This document shows, piece by piece, positions 42,182 through 53,819 of a DNA stretch of 64,000 bases (within the stretch, counting starts at the first letter, position 1; every line of letters begins with the position of its first letter). Source of the stretch: Agrypnia vestita (taxonomy: Eukaryota > Arthropoda > Insecta > Trichoptera > Phryganeidae). The position numbers were made by a program, and so were the translations under genes. Where the stretch lies: positions 1 to 64,000 of the forward strand of contig JADDOH010010944.1 of the NCBI GenBank assembly GCA_016648135.1, written 5' to 3'. The notes under the pieces were generated by a model. That model made no database searches. It worked only from the letters and a program-made list of their open reading frames with translations, and had not been told where the DNA came from.

Positions 42182-43629
42182 TCATTATGTCCAATCACTA
42201 TAAACTATAAACATCAAAATTATAATCTAAACTAACGTAACCTTTATAAATACTTATAATTGACGACAACTGTTTGTAAATAATGATTGAAAATATATGT
42301 ACATATTTTTCAATAAACGTATTTCTAAATATATATTATCTATACTTATGTAAAAAAAAAACTAAAATATTCTGTCACGCAATTGGCGAGCAATTGTTGG
42401 CGAGTAACATTCCGCACCCCAGTAAAAAAAACTTATTTTTTACAATAGACGTAGTTTTTATATATTTATTTTTATTTGGATTCAAACTTATTTTTGTAAT
42501 AAAGCGCGCCTTATTTATTAAAACATTATACTTTTAAAGATTCAATTTGACTCTAATTTTGATTTCATAATTGTTTCAAAACTTACAAGCTCGGAGTATT
42601 TTTAAACAAAGCATTGGAACCAGCCGTGGAATCAGACAGTGTACGAAGAAATTTACTTTAGTTCATGTCTATATATTTTAGTGGTCTGTAATAGGGATGT
42701 GTCGCCAAATTAAAAGCATATCGTGGGTACAATACCACAATTAGATAACTCGGCAGTTTTGAGATATTAACACCAACGAAATATTTAAATAATAACCTAT
42801 TTAATGGTGAAGCTAGAATATTAATGCATACTTTGATAAGCAAACTATTAATCTAAGATATGATTTTCATTTCTTTCTACTACACTACTAAACTATCCAC
42901 TACATACAGGAGCAGTCCCTCTCATCATCAGATATTATTTTTAACTGACTAACAAGAAAGAATATAATATTCAGGATAATTGTTTCAACAAATGTCATTG
43001 CAACTGTATCTTAAATTATTTTTACGTAATTATTACTATTAACTGACAAAACTAACGACGTAATTAAAAATTATTATAATGAGATTTAAACCACAATTAC
43101 ATTGAATTAATTGTGAATCCCATCTTAAAATTCCAACGGATATACACACAGACATTATCGTCTTTATTAGGCACGGTACATCCAGGAAAGTGTGTTAGAC
43201 CACATCCTTCAGCAGATTTAAGTTATACATTTGCATGCCGAGCCCAATTTATTTATTGTACCCATATGTACAAGTTTAGTCATAAAATTGACATTAAGCC
43301 ATGCCGATCTCCGTGTTAAGTCTCCTCATACATATATTGCGCAGCAACGAACGCGAGAGCCAGTCTTTGTTTGATATTTGGCGAAGTCATAGATATAGCG
43401 AAACCAGCGAATCCGAGCCAAATTAAAGTCAGCGAATAAAGTACCAGAGTACCTAACTGCCTAACGAATCAGTGCGAATTACAGAATAATGTTCTAGTTA
43501 AGTACGTTTCCAGTTTAGTAGTTAAAATATTGCTTACTATTCTATTTTTCTATTTACTAAACATGTATCTGGTAAATTGCATTAAAAAATGTGTAATTTA
43601 TCTTATGTTTTATTGTTAAATTAGTAAAA
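42182..43629. other. No gene; AT-rich, nothing recognised
   Basis: Short frames at 42283-42537, 42658-42843 and 43113-43319 have no motif. Bases 43300-43450 are slightly GC-richer and unmatched. Confidence 0.4.
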
Positions 43630-43825
43630 AATATAAGAAAGAAACTGATTTAGAACACATATACAACTGTTAAAGATTTGATAATGTGTGGATGTTCTTA
43701 CGGTGGAATTGGTGAACATACATTGTGTAAAGTGATCACTTAAGGCAGCTCAACCAGGTCAAAACCCCTGGGCCACCCTATGAAAACTTGCATATACGTT
43801 TTCCATATAAATAGCTTTGTCTCTG
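43630..43825 (+). repeat. Dispersed repeat C copy
   Basis: GATTTGATAATGTGTGGATG TTCTTACGGTGGAATTGGTG, GTGTAAAGTGATCACTTAAG GCAGCTCAACC, CCACCCTATGAAAACTTGCA. Colinear with 38990-39170. Confidence 0.8.
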
Positions 43826-43965
43826 TATATTTATATAATTTATCTCATTTAATAAACAAAAGTTTAATTGTTTTGAGTGTTTCCTTTGCTATCCACTGCC
43901 ACGAATCCATGACAATATAATAAGTAATAAATATAAATAAATATAATACGTATAAATAAATTTAG

Positions 43966-44180
43966 TGTCATGGAATGGCAAGCATACTCGTACATAAGCA
44001 ATAAAATATGGCGCACTTGTAATCCCTTGTCACAATACTATTGCAGGAACTAGAACGGTCTACAATTATATGCAACCTTCGGAAAATATCTAGAAACAAC
44101 TAGAACAGCCTAGAAGCGATTAGAACCTTCGTCTAAACACTAAGATAATCTATTTATAAATAGATTTACAGTGTTTTCAT
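43966..44180 (+). mobile_element. LTR-like fragment, related to 56948
   Basis: TGTCATGGAATGGCAAGCAT, GGCGCACTTGTAATCCCTTG TCACAATACTAT, then CTAGAACAGCCTAGAAGCGA TTAGAACCTTCGTCTAAACA CTAAGATAATCTA, co-linear with 56948-57125. It is probably a diverged solo LTR. The 3' end is unclear. Confidence 0.6.
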
Positions 44181-45097
44181 TTAAAATGAAATAAAGTGAA
44201 ATTAATAAAGTACTATGTGCCAAAAATATATATTTTTAAAATAAGTAAACAGATTAGTACTATATGCCTTCATCAATACATTAAATACTGCACTTAAGTC
44301 CTATTTTTGTTATTTTCCTAGTTTTATGGGAAAGCATATCGCACGGGCGTTAATTGCCGCGTCATTTTTTTGAAAAATGAGGCACTAAATGACATGAATA
44401 TTTTTCAGTTTTTAGTATTAAAATGGCTAACTCACGTAAGATACGGCGTGTAGTAGTGTTAAAAATATTACTGAAAAAGTGTGTAAAAAAGCGAACAAGA
44501 CTTTTTTCACTTTTTACCTTGTATCCTAAATGAAAATTCTGGCACTAAGTGCTTTATTAATTTCTCGTATACATTTGCCTCCCAAAGCCACAGCCATGGG
44601 ACGGTGTGCTTGAATTTTCTAGCACCAAAATTAAGTATGTGATGTTATTTTATATGTTAAACAATGACATACCTACCGAACACTTTTACCGAACACAAAT
44701 GAAAGCAGTTTACTGTGTGATAATGCTGCACCAACATGTATTATCAATGATGAAAGTACATGTTGAGAAATAAATATTTCCATGCGGATGTGGTAGATAG
44801 TCAAACAGAGGGGGAGATATAAGTAATGCAATGCCTTCAAAATGCACCAGACAAGAAATATAACAAGAGGTGTGTACGCATATCGAAACAATGTTCAAGA
44901 TAGTAAAAATCTTCTCTTACTATTCGTATATTATTCACTTTTGGTTAAATTCCGTCTAATTATATGAATGTAACATTTTTAAGGCCTTATTTATAACGTT
45001 TTGAGGCTCGGCGACTTCATTGAAAAATTAATTTATTCTAAAAAATGTAAAATACTCAATGTGAAATTATTACGATTTTCATTGTAACTATTATAAA
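44181..45097. other. No gene; AT-rich
   Basis: Overlapping minus frames 44673-44898 have no motif. Confidence 0.4.
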
Positions 45098-45305
45098 CTA
45101 GCTGTAACCCGTCATAAACGACGGAAAATTGCTTCGCGTCTTTGCTAAGCCCTAGTATATATTTATAGTATCTTTTCGACGGTCCACGGCCGGTTCGGGT
45201 TTGCTGGCCCGGGGTTCAAACCGCATCTCCGGCCGTTTAATAAGCCGTGAATTCGAACGAAATTAGTTACATTACGGACGGAAGACAGACGGACATAAAA
45301 TTACA
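45098..45305 (-). mobile_element. Helitron family B, 3' two-thirds
   Basis: The minus-strand end CGTCGTTTATGACGGGTTAC AGCTAG lies at 45098 (CTAG 45098-45101). Further in: CTAGGGCTTAGCAAAGACGC, CGTGGACCGTCGAAAAGATA (shifted), GGCCGGAGATGCGGTTTGAA, GGCCAGCAAACCCGAACC and GTCCGTAATGTAAC. Matches 15102-15369 in inverse orientation. Confidence 0.85.
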
Positions 45306-46283
45306 ATAAATCTTAAAAAATTAACAAAAATATTAAAACTTTAGGCGGTAACTCAAAAGCTTATCTGATTACTTTAATATATTTCACATTTAATTATACT
45401 TTTTCAAGGCAAGTTTTCATCGCTCTAAAACTTTTAAATTAAAAACATTTTTCATTCCACCCTAATGCTAATATCTCTCAGCGCCTTTTCCAGGACAGTT
45501 CATCTGATTTCTCTCTATGAAACGAAGCAAGGGATCCTTGCCGAGGTTCTCTTTAATAGTGGAGTCCTATCAGGACGCTCGCCGTAGCCATTTGGATCCT
45601 CTAAGGATCTCTTTCATAGATTATATTCTCAATTAAGGTCTTAAGAACTCAATTTAACTCTTTTTATCATTTTACAGTCGAGAAACGCCCCATTTCCTGG
45701 CCGCACCTATTCCGCGATCAATTTTGGAATATTTTTTTTCAAACCTTCATGCCTGGATTCAGCCCAATAGTTCTGTCTCTGTAATTCATTTAGAATCATT
45801 GATGCATTTAAAATAAATTAGTTGTATCACTCCTACTGTTTTCCTAAGATACCTCACTTCGTAACTTTCCGTGAGGATCCACAAATGAGGATCATAAATT
45901 AAAGTAAAAACAGTCAGGAGTAAAATTAGTGTTTCACGTGAGATATACCACGACAGAGCATGGAGCCCCTATTTCTACATATAAACATACTTTAATAATT
46001 AACCGACTTGGACACATCTTGCAAACGCCAAAGGAACGACTAGCATGATGCATCTTCTAGCAAGTTTGGAAGAAAAAGCTAATTAAAAAAGGACTTCCTC
46101 ATTTGAAAAAAACAGCAACAGGACAAATTGGGTATTTATTTATACACAAACATAAATTATACTGCAGTTGTAGTCTAACGTTTTACAAGAAATATATTGG
46201 AAATATTGAAAAAATAAATGCAAACTTTTATGTCGTTTATCTCCTAAAAGGTCGAAATTTCACCCAAAGTGTAAAGAATATTT
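45306..46283. other. No gene; unmatched sequence
   Basis: Bases 45480-45620 and 45670-45720 are GC-richer than their surroundings without repeat matches. A 91-codon frame 46103-46378 has no domain and runs into a family E end. Confidence 0.35.
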
Positions 46284-46313
46284 TCGCTACTAGCTACGAG
46301 ACACCCTGTACAG
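46284..46313 (-). repeat. Family E terminal fragment
   Basis: TTCGCTACTAGCTACGAGAC ACCCTGTACA matches the right end of the 22410-23039 element. Confidence 0.6.
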
Positions 46314-47029
46314 TCGTACACGTTGTTTTTGTAGTGCGATATCTTTCTTTTCTAATTGGAAGCAGTAGTATTTTTTGATTTTTAAAAAAGTACTAGGTAA
46401 AAGAATATATATTAAAGCTATATACCTAATCTGACATTAATTTATAATTATCATGTATCACTTGTAAAAGTCATGCTTTACTCTATAATGACCTACTCTA
46501 TAATCTTCATAATTAAAAAAATATTACTTATAAAAAATATTGAAAAACATCTTGTCAAACAATATTGAAGGCAACCATGTCGTAAAACTGCTGTGCAGTT
46601 TGGCATAAATGTATGTATGTAATATGTATCAAAAATAAATAAATATGAAAAAAAGAAAACCATTGAATAGAACATATACAAATATTCACTTTCCTTGTAA
46701 TCCTCTGTTGATTCAGCTTTCGGGTAAAACACAATAGTGGTCAACACCCCTTTAAACCCCACCCCCTCTCACTCTCCCCAGATTCTTGATCTCTTTTGAT
46801 AGGCACCTTTAGCGCATGTTAGCATTCGGTTAGATTAACGTGCATGTAGTTTGTGAATAGTACTATGGTTATCCTGACAAAGAGATGGGTATGTTTCGAA
46901 ACCGGCAGACTAAAAATCCCAGCAAGTAGTTATATACTGACATAACTAACATTTTGCTAGAATATTTATTCATTTTCTACGTTGTCTTCAGACGAAAGGG
47001 GTGAGTATCTATTTTAGTAAACAGGACAA
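46314..47029. other. No gene apart from the hammerhead-like motif at 46873
   Basis: AT-rich with a CCCCACCCCCTCTCACTCTC tract at 46756. An 89-codon minus frame 46493-46762 is without motif. Confidence 0.4.
46873..46910 (+). ncRNA. Hammerhead-like motif, decayed
   Basis: TCCTGACAAAGAGATGGGTA then TGTTTCGAAACCGGCAGAC. CTGACAA (the G of CTGANGA lost), a weakened stem and GAAACCGG correspond position by position to 11943-11980. Likely inactive. Confidence 0.5.
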
Positions 47030-47240
47030 TGAATGTTTGTTTGAAGTCGCTCACGAGGAATTAATTTGTTATGATTGAGCGCTTCCTTGCGCCGACAATG
47101 GCGGGAATTATCTGGAGCGAATGGACTAAATAAATAGATAATAGAGAGGACAATGAAATGCACTAAATCACCGCCTAATTGGATTCGATTGACGTGACGA
47201 GCATGGTAGAATGACCCCCGCTGCATTATAATATGGACAT
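47030..47240. other. Unmatched GC-richer island
   Basis: No repeat match and no domain in the 70-codon minus frame. Contains TTGACGTGACG and a TTCCTTGCGCCGAC segment. Candidate conserved noncoding element, by exclusion only. Confidence 0.3.
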
Positions 47241-47324
47241 ATTCAGCAGAGCCGCATTGGCGATAATCCTCTACACGACATATTCTTCAATTATTTGATT
47301 ACCTTTTTATACAACACATGTTGC

Positions 47325-47480
47325 AAGAATCAAAAGAGTGCAGAAAAAGTTTCTATGTATTTTGTCCTACAAAGCTGGACAACGCAGTCATCTTCACAGC
47401 TACGAGGATCGTCTTGCCTTTTGAAGTTATATTACACATCTTTTGGCGCGGGTAAATTTTTTATTGTAACGGAAGTTGGA
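47325..47480 (+). mobile_element. Non-LTR reverse transcriptase C-terminal fragment
   Basis: IKRVQKKFLCILSYKAGQRS followed by HLHSYEDRLAF then a stop matches the Jockey/CR1-type segment iq.kFLr.l.yK......YE.Rl. The fragment is about 40 residues and frameshifted after that. Confidence 0.75.
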
Positions 47481-48044
47481 CACGCAGCATGTAGCGGCGG
47501 AGCATGTAGCGGAAACTCGATATCAGAACTAACGACGCCATATTTAATTCTTGTCAGCTGTCTGATTCTGTTTACACGCGAGTTCACGAATGTTTCGTTC
47601 GTTTATTAACAAAGTTTTGGTTTGTCACCAAGTCAAAAATGATTTAATGTGACATTCGTGAAAGTGTTTATTGCAAAATCGACGTAATTGTCAGATATTC
47701 GTTTACAAAACAAAATACACATTCATTAATTCGTTTTCATTCAATGCGGCTATCAAAGTTGTATACGAAATCGTTTTAAGTCGAAAATCGATAAAACATG
47801 AAAGTGGGTAGGTACTTTCGATGTTTCGACTAAATTACTAATAGACTAATTTCTATCGCGCGTACATGAGTGCATGCACAATTTTTTTTTCAGAATCAAT
47901 TTATTTATTTACATATTTTGACAAGATCACATTACACTGATACACTAAATATAATGTATTGTTTTTTATGTATTTTGTACCAAGTATTCTGTTACATGCA
48001 ACATTGTAAAGCATGCATACACTTACTAATTAACGTACCACCAC
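47481..48044. other. No gene; possible inverted LINE tail near 47880-47940
   Basis: The T-run then CAATTTATTTATTTACATAT TTTGACAAGATCACATTACA fits a (TAAA)n tail on the minus strand. The rest is unmatched. Confidence 0.35.
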
Positions 48045-48720
48045 ACCTTTTCTCTGAGCGGGTAGGCAGAGAGGATTTAGCGCCTCACTCTTCTATCCTG
48101 ACATATAACTCTAGCCTCAGCAAGCTCGCCGATTTTTGAGGCTACTAACAAGACCATCATCCTGTATCTGGTAAACCTGGTCATGCCAAGTCTTCCACTT
48201 CAAATCTGCTTTCTCTTTCTGGCACCGTCAACACCTTATCCATTCGCTTATGCCTAAACCACTTGAGCGACCCTTTTTTAATTCAATCTGCTAAGATCAG
48301 CTTTACATTCTTCACTCTACCATAAATGGATTTGCCACAAATAAGTGTAAATAATCTTATTTTCACTAAACTTTCGTTCCATTTCTGCCAGCTCCAGGCT
48401 TCACTTTCATACATCAGTTTTGATACCACAATTCCACTGTGTACAGCTAGACTTGCCTCGGTTGACATATTCCGATTAGAAATGATTGTATTCAAAGGGT
48501 CATCGCGTATGCACCTGAAAGCGTCATTTACCTTATTCCCTGAAGTCACGTTCGACGTCTTTCTCAGCCTTCCCTCTTCTATCGAACAAATTTCCTAAAT
48601 GCACAAACTCATCTACTTGTTCCAAACATTCATTGCCTACTCGTATTTCACACATTATCTTAGTTTCTCCTTGCATACACACGACTTTCCATATAAATCT
48701 CTCTAGACAAGTGCAGGCGG
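48045..48720 (-). mobile_element. LINE-alpha 3' fragment, longest copy
   Basis: The minus strand, in order: NVEKCEIRVGNECLEQVDEF-type sequence from about 48650, KVNDAFRCIRDDPLNTIIS and NRNMSTEASLAVHSGIVVSK then LMYESEAWSWQKWNESLVKI and ICGKSIYGRVKNVKLI. The conserved 3' end CCTCTCTGCCTACCCGCTCA lies at 48055-48075. The segment spans the non-LTR motif from the palm/thumb end to the C-terminus with several frameshifts. Confidence 0.88.
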
Positions 48721-49280
48721 TAGTCGGCCTTTGGCCGTGAAACCTGGCGCAAGTGAGTCGATTTAAACGAATCCTTTAATTTTGGAAAGCATGTATTATT
48801 TCGATGTTCGTAATATTCATTGTAAAATGTTTAATTCGTTATAAAAATATCGAAGAAAATTTTATTATTTGAATTTCTGAAAGTTCCCAGACTACTCGAT
48901 TAAATAAGAAAGGTACGGAGAAAGAACGAACGATAAATCAACAATCAAAATTGTAAATAGGGGCAATCTAAGCGAAAGCATTTCTGAATTCGGCCCTTAT
49001 TAAAGAGTGCAACGACAAAGAAACAATTGAAGTCTAACTGTATGATGTTCAATTAGTTTAATCTTTTAAAGAAGGGTTTGTTAAAGGGCAATCATCCCGC
49101 TGTCTGCACGTCACATCAATATTATGCCGCGCGAGTCAATTTCTTATGAAAATAATAACAGTTATATTAAATTATTATATCACCCTTGCATGGGATATGT
49201 TTAATGGCTGGAACACTCGCAAGCTTATTTTTTTTTTGTTTAAATTGATCTGTTGATTGAATTGAAATAATGTGGACTAT
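48721..49280. other. No gene; nothing recognised
   Basis: Bases 48960-49000 contain TTTCTGAATTCGGCCCTTAT, faintly like 13225-13245 inverted. No element defined. Confidence 0.35.
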
Positions 49281-49355
49281 CTTGTTGGTATCCTGGAATG
49301 AGAAACTACGACTAGGCAATCGCCAGGCGACTGTCATGACCACTAGATCAACAAG
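49281..49355 (-). repeat. tRNA-like sequence, decayed second copy
   Basis: The minus strand begins CTTGTTGATCTAGTGGTCAT and ends CAACAAG, giving a perfect 7-base acceptor-like stem. TCTAGTGGT is the A-box-like part. The B-box has decayed (CGTAGTTTCTC). The same family as 14925-15001, with the shared TCGCCT..CGAT core. Confidence 0.5.
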
Positions 49356-50074
49356 CACGTTCTTTCATACTAGCGGTACTTACCCAGCGTTTTCCGGGAT
49401 TCAGATAAGGTTATTGTAGCATGCTTTTGCTCCATATAACAGCATGCTTTGCTGCCTGGGGACTTGCCATTTTTTTTTCTTCTCGTTTATATTATATGTG
49501 TAATCTGTAATTCATAGTATCGCTAGTAGTATCCTGTCCATGTAAAATGCGTCTTGTCTCAAGATAAGAGGCAATATGGTTAGATAGATTTTCGAAATAT
49601 CTGTTTTATTGTACTTGGTATTTACAGTAATTTTCAGTTATATCAATGACAGGATTCAGTAAAGAAGAACGCGCGCTCGTGCGCGCGGATATTCAGCCAT
49701 TTCTCCACCGACAGGCATACAGGTATACCCAGGTATACGTTCGCGTATGCGCCTGAAACTCGATTCTAGTACACTCATAGATAGACATTATTAGAATTAT
49801 GATTAAAAACAGGAGTTTAGGGAGAGGGGTTCTCTTGTTTTGCGCTCACCCTTAAGATTAACAATATAGAAATATTTGGTCCAGATAAAAGGAGGGTAAG
49901 GCCAGTGTGTCTGTATTTTTATCAGGATCCTAGAGTGAAATTTAGTAAAAAAAATTAAGGATGGTTTTGAATATAATAGTATCAGAAGGAAGGAGAATAA
50001 GGTCAGTAGGAGAGGGAAATCTATGTACAAAATCCTAAAGAATAAATAAGCAAAATTTTGTTCACATTGATAAA
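49356..50074. other. No gene; GC-rich short palindromes at 49665-49755
   Basis: CGCGCGCTCGTGCGCGCG at 49669-49687 is a perfect hairpin. CAGGCATAC...GTATGCGCCTG at 49713-49754 is a second imperfect one. Otherwise unmatched AT-rich sequence. Confidence 0.5.
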
Positions 50075-50585
50075 AATGTGTGGAATATTGGGTATGTTAG
50101 AATTTATCAACCGAGGCAAGACTAACTGTACCCAATGGTATTCTACTTCCAACGCCTGGAACTGACAGAAGCGGAACGGAAATAAACTGAATGCAGTGGA
50201 AATAAGATCAATTAAAGGTAAATATGTATTATAAATCCACGTATAATAAATGAATTGAATAATGAACAAATTAGGAAAGAATATAAAACTGATTTTAGTA
50301 TAGTGAATAGAATTAAAATAGGGTCATTCAGGTGGCTGGATTTAGCGAAAGAATTAATTAAAAAATGGTAACAACAATATATTACGCAAGTGTTGACGGT
50401 GCCAGGAGGAGGTGCGGATGAAGACTTTACATGACCAGGTCAACCAGATACTAGAAGATGGTCCCGATAGGAGCTACAATAATCATCGAGCTTGCATGCA
50501 TGTATGAATGTGGCCAAGACTAAAGAGCGTTTCACTCAATCCTCTCTGCTTACCTCCCGTGGAAAAATGGCGTGACTGTAATTTA
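50075..50585 (+). mobile_element. LINE-alpha 3' fragment
   Basis: GILGMLEFINRGKTNCTQWY then a stop, and QKRNGNKLNAVEIRSI, then near 50390 YASVDGARRRCG and, after frameshift, WSR.QLQ..S SSLHACMNVAK. The conserved end AATCCTCTCTGCTTACCTCC CGTGGAAAAATGGCGTGA is at 50539-50577. Inactive. Confidence 0.82.
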
Positions 50586-51124
50586 CTTATATATGATTAC
50601 TTAAATCTTATAATATGTAAAATATGTTAACAATGACAAGTTGATTTAACTATGTTGTCCTTCTATGATTACATTAATAAATGTTATTAACAGACCAATG
50701 TTCATAAATAGATAATTTAATGTTTACTGCCGGCCTTTCTCAAATAAACTTCAGTAAGTAAGGTTTACTCCGAAAGCGTGTGTTGCCAGTAGTTGACGTA
50801 ATGATAGCGAGGCCGAGTCTTTAGGGATGAACTCCACTTTGCATAACATTAATATTTATGAAGCGAGACCCCTAAAAACAGCCCCAACAAAGTAAAACAA
50901 ATTTACGTGAACGTTGATATAATATTCTACGCAAGCCCCAAAAATAAAAAATTTTGCTGAATTTATTAATATAAATAAATTGTTAAATAAGAAATATTGC
51001 GTGTATAATTTAAAAATATTTTTATGTATTTTATTATCCTTGTGTCTAATACTAACCGCCACCCAAAACCTTTTTTTGATATATATTCGGGAAAAAAAAT
51101 CGAAATTAAATATTTATCTGGCAG
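50586..51124. other. No gene; AT-rich
   Basis: Nothing recognised. Bases 50740-50890 are slightly GC-richer and unmatched. Confidence 0.4.
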
Positions 51125-51522
51125 AATACGATTATTGTGGAATATTAAAATCTGAATAATATGTTAATTATTGTGATTGAAATATTACGAAATATATCTC
51201 TTATTTCGTTTTTTTTTTCAAAATATATTTATTTATTTCAACGGTTACAAAACCTATTACAGTAATTTGATGTTATACTAATTTCCTTATAATATAAAAT
51301 AAGAGAGTAAGTATAAGATAATAAAGATAAAATATGTAGAATACAGAGTTAATATAAAATGACATAATAATGTCAAAAGTAAGCATAAAATAACAGAGAT
51401 AAAAAATAATAATAATTACAGTGTAAATATACAATAACAAAAGTATTAAGAAGAAGTAATATATATTCAATAGTATATGCTTAAGAAAAAGTCATGCTTC
51501 TTGTTCTCACTGCACGCCCCTG
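51125..51522 (+). mobile_element. hAT-like MITE, partial copy split by an insertion at about 51232-51474
   Basis: Left part GAATAATATGTTAATTATTG then ATATTACGAAATATATCTCT matches 55720-55790. Right part AAAAGTCATGCTTC then TTGTTCTCACTGCACGCCCC TG (51487-51522) is the terminal repeat. Between them lies about 240 bases starting TTTATTTATTTCAACGGTTA, which is absent from the intact copy at 55626 and looks like an inverted LINE tail. The left TIR is not recognisable. Confidence 0.75.
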
Positions 51523-52083
51523 CTCTACATAATGCAACGTTTATCAAATTTTCGAAAGTTCTATATATTGCTACAAATCTGAAAACCTTTCGTTTATTTG
51601 AACGGGCTATGCTGGAGACATCTGTAGGCTTTTCTCATGAACTATTTATTTTGGTTGTCCGTGGAGTATGTATAGGAGCGCCAACTTTAATCATTTTGTG
51701 CGGCCGCGTATCTCGATCATTCACAAACTGTTAAACAATTTAACGACCTTGCTTTAGCAAACTGGGTAATTGACCCCTGCATTGTTTACTAGGAAAAAAT
51801 ATGCTAATTTAATGTATAAATTAATCTCACGATACCTACTGCGGAAGTACATAAGCTTGAATGGGACACTTGCCCGTACGGTCGTAAATATTATTGAATG
51901 GGTTCAAAATAGGGTGTCATGTTTATTTCAACTGTGAAATTTTCGAATTTAAAAGTACTCTAAAAATCATTTTCGCGTGTTATTAACTCGTATCGTATCG
52001 TGGATAAGAGAGATGGGTCGACCGTATATTGGGACACTCATCCAAACAAAGTGACAACTTAAATTTAATATTTTGTTTTAGGG
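51523..52083. other. No gene; unmatched sequence
   Basis: The 85-codon frame 51477-51734 begins in the MITE end and has no domain. Confidence 0.4.
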
Positions 52084-52240
52084 TAATCATGATTTAATGT
52101 AATCTTTTTTTAACCTATTTGCTTAAAATGTACTTGCATCTAGGTTATACTTGTAAATTTTGCCTGTCCTCAACAGAGGTTTCTAGTGAGACAGGCATAG
52201 AAAAATTAAACCTTACCTTACCTTAAAAGTATATTAAGTA
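52084..52240 (+). mobile_element. Non-LTR 3' end, family G, copy 1
   Basis: TGCCTGTCCTCAACAGAGGT TTCTAGTGAGACAGGCATAG contains a TGCCTGTC/GACAGGCA stem-loop and is followed by AAACCTTACCTTACC. It is shared with 54090-54140. Hairpin plus tail suggests a retroelement 3' UTR. Confidence 0.6.
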
Positions 52241-53819
52241 AAGCATTGAATAAAAAAATTAAAAAATTAAATACTGCTTAGAGTTTTCATTGAATTGGTA
52301 CTTTTGGCTTAATGGCCTTGAAATGTAGAGATATCGTAATGATATATTTGTTGTATTTACGCATTTAATTTGTAATAAAATTCCATTGTTCTAGCCAGCA
52401 TTAAAATTTCATCATATTTGAGTTAATTTTGTCAGTCTATTAGAGTTTAGTAGCTACCGTCGTTAGGGAAATCTCACGTTTTTTTCTTTTGAATATCCGA
52501 TAAAAAGATATTAAAAGAAAACAATCCTTTATCACCCCTGAAAAATGAGTGTAAAATCTAAATTTTCATAATATTTGACTCATTTGAGTGATCCAAAATA
52601 ATATAACATTTTTTCAATTTTCCTCGTAGCTATAAACGCAGTGCAACTTTTGATAACAGTTTCGTTAGAGAAAAAAAAATTCGCCATATACAGTGACGCA
52701 CAAAAATAATATGCAACAAGCTAGTTAAAAATATATAATAAATAAATAAAATTTTGAAGATATGATTTTTGCGCTTTCTATATACTGGAATAATAATGGA
52801 ATATTTTTAATTTTGATCCTAATAATGACCAAATCATGTCGAAAATGATTTAATAATCTATAGTCATCCACTTTTCGCAAATGTTTAAGCTTCAGAGCTA
52901 GACGAGGAGGTGGTGAAAAACCAATTACAATTTACCGACACAACAAATAGACAAAGAGAGTAAAATAAAAGTATGTAATAAAAGAAGCCATTTCTACGTT
53001 ATTTTATATCACTAAAAAAACTTTTAACAATCTCATGGGCGGCCCGGTACTGGGGCGGTAGTTGCGGTGCCCCCGGGGAAGCAGGATGATAAAGCCATAA
53101 ATAAATTAAAGTACGTTGTGTGTACACTGTGCAGTACAGGGTAGACACAACATCGCGCATTATGTGTAACGTTAAAGGTGAAGAACATTCATCGAATGTC
53201 AGGTGAGCAGGGCTGCTAAATTACGGTAACGTTTAAAAAATATTTCACGGTCAATCTCGTGTAAGAGGATAAAACACATTTTAATGATGAAATATCAGGG
53301 TGTCTTTTTTTTATTTATTGGAGACACTAACAGGGTAATAGGTACATGATAATCTGATAATAAACATTATAGTGAAGACTATGCCATTATCCCAATTACA
53401 AGTGTCTTCGGCACGCTCTAGGTTACTATTTACTATAGGTTACATGTTAATGTATTTTTGCAATTAATTATATTTTATATGTACATGTGTATTGTATATT
53501 TTGTGTTTGAATGTAGTGCGATTAGTATTTAATGAATGATTGATTTAATGGATCTATAGGTTCGTGTCATCGTTTAGAAAATGGATGGTCTTGTCATGTG
53601 GATGTCAGGGTAGCTTCACACATAAATGCATCTACACTACAATAAACCAGTCTTAACCCAAGATGACATCCCCACCAACACTTATCCCTTCCAAGAGCAA
53701 CCACAATAGTTTTTCGACACGTATCTAGTTATATATCCAAACAACACACTCTATAGATAATAATTAATAAGAATATACTATTAAAAAAGTCGTGTAAACA
53801 ATAATATAAATATCTTGCT
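52241..53819. other. No gene; weak transposon-end-like sequence and a GC-rich patch
   Basis: ACAGTGACGCACAAAAATAA at 52690 resembles a Tc1-type end, with no partner found. Bases 53036-53090 (GGCCCGGTACTGGGGCGGTA) are GC-rich without match. A probable inverted LINE tail is near 53310-53340. Confidence 0.35.

Noticed and set aside
52690..52715. Tc1-like end ACAGTGACGCACAAAAATAA (a weaker one is at 9042)
   Set aside because: Single ends only, no TA-flanked partner.
53036..53095. GC-rich patch as an exon
   Set aside because: Too short, without supported splice sites or a recognisable protein.
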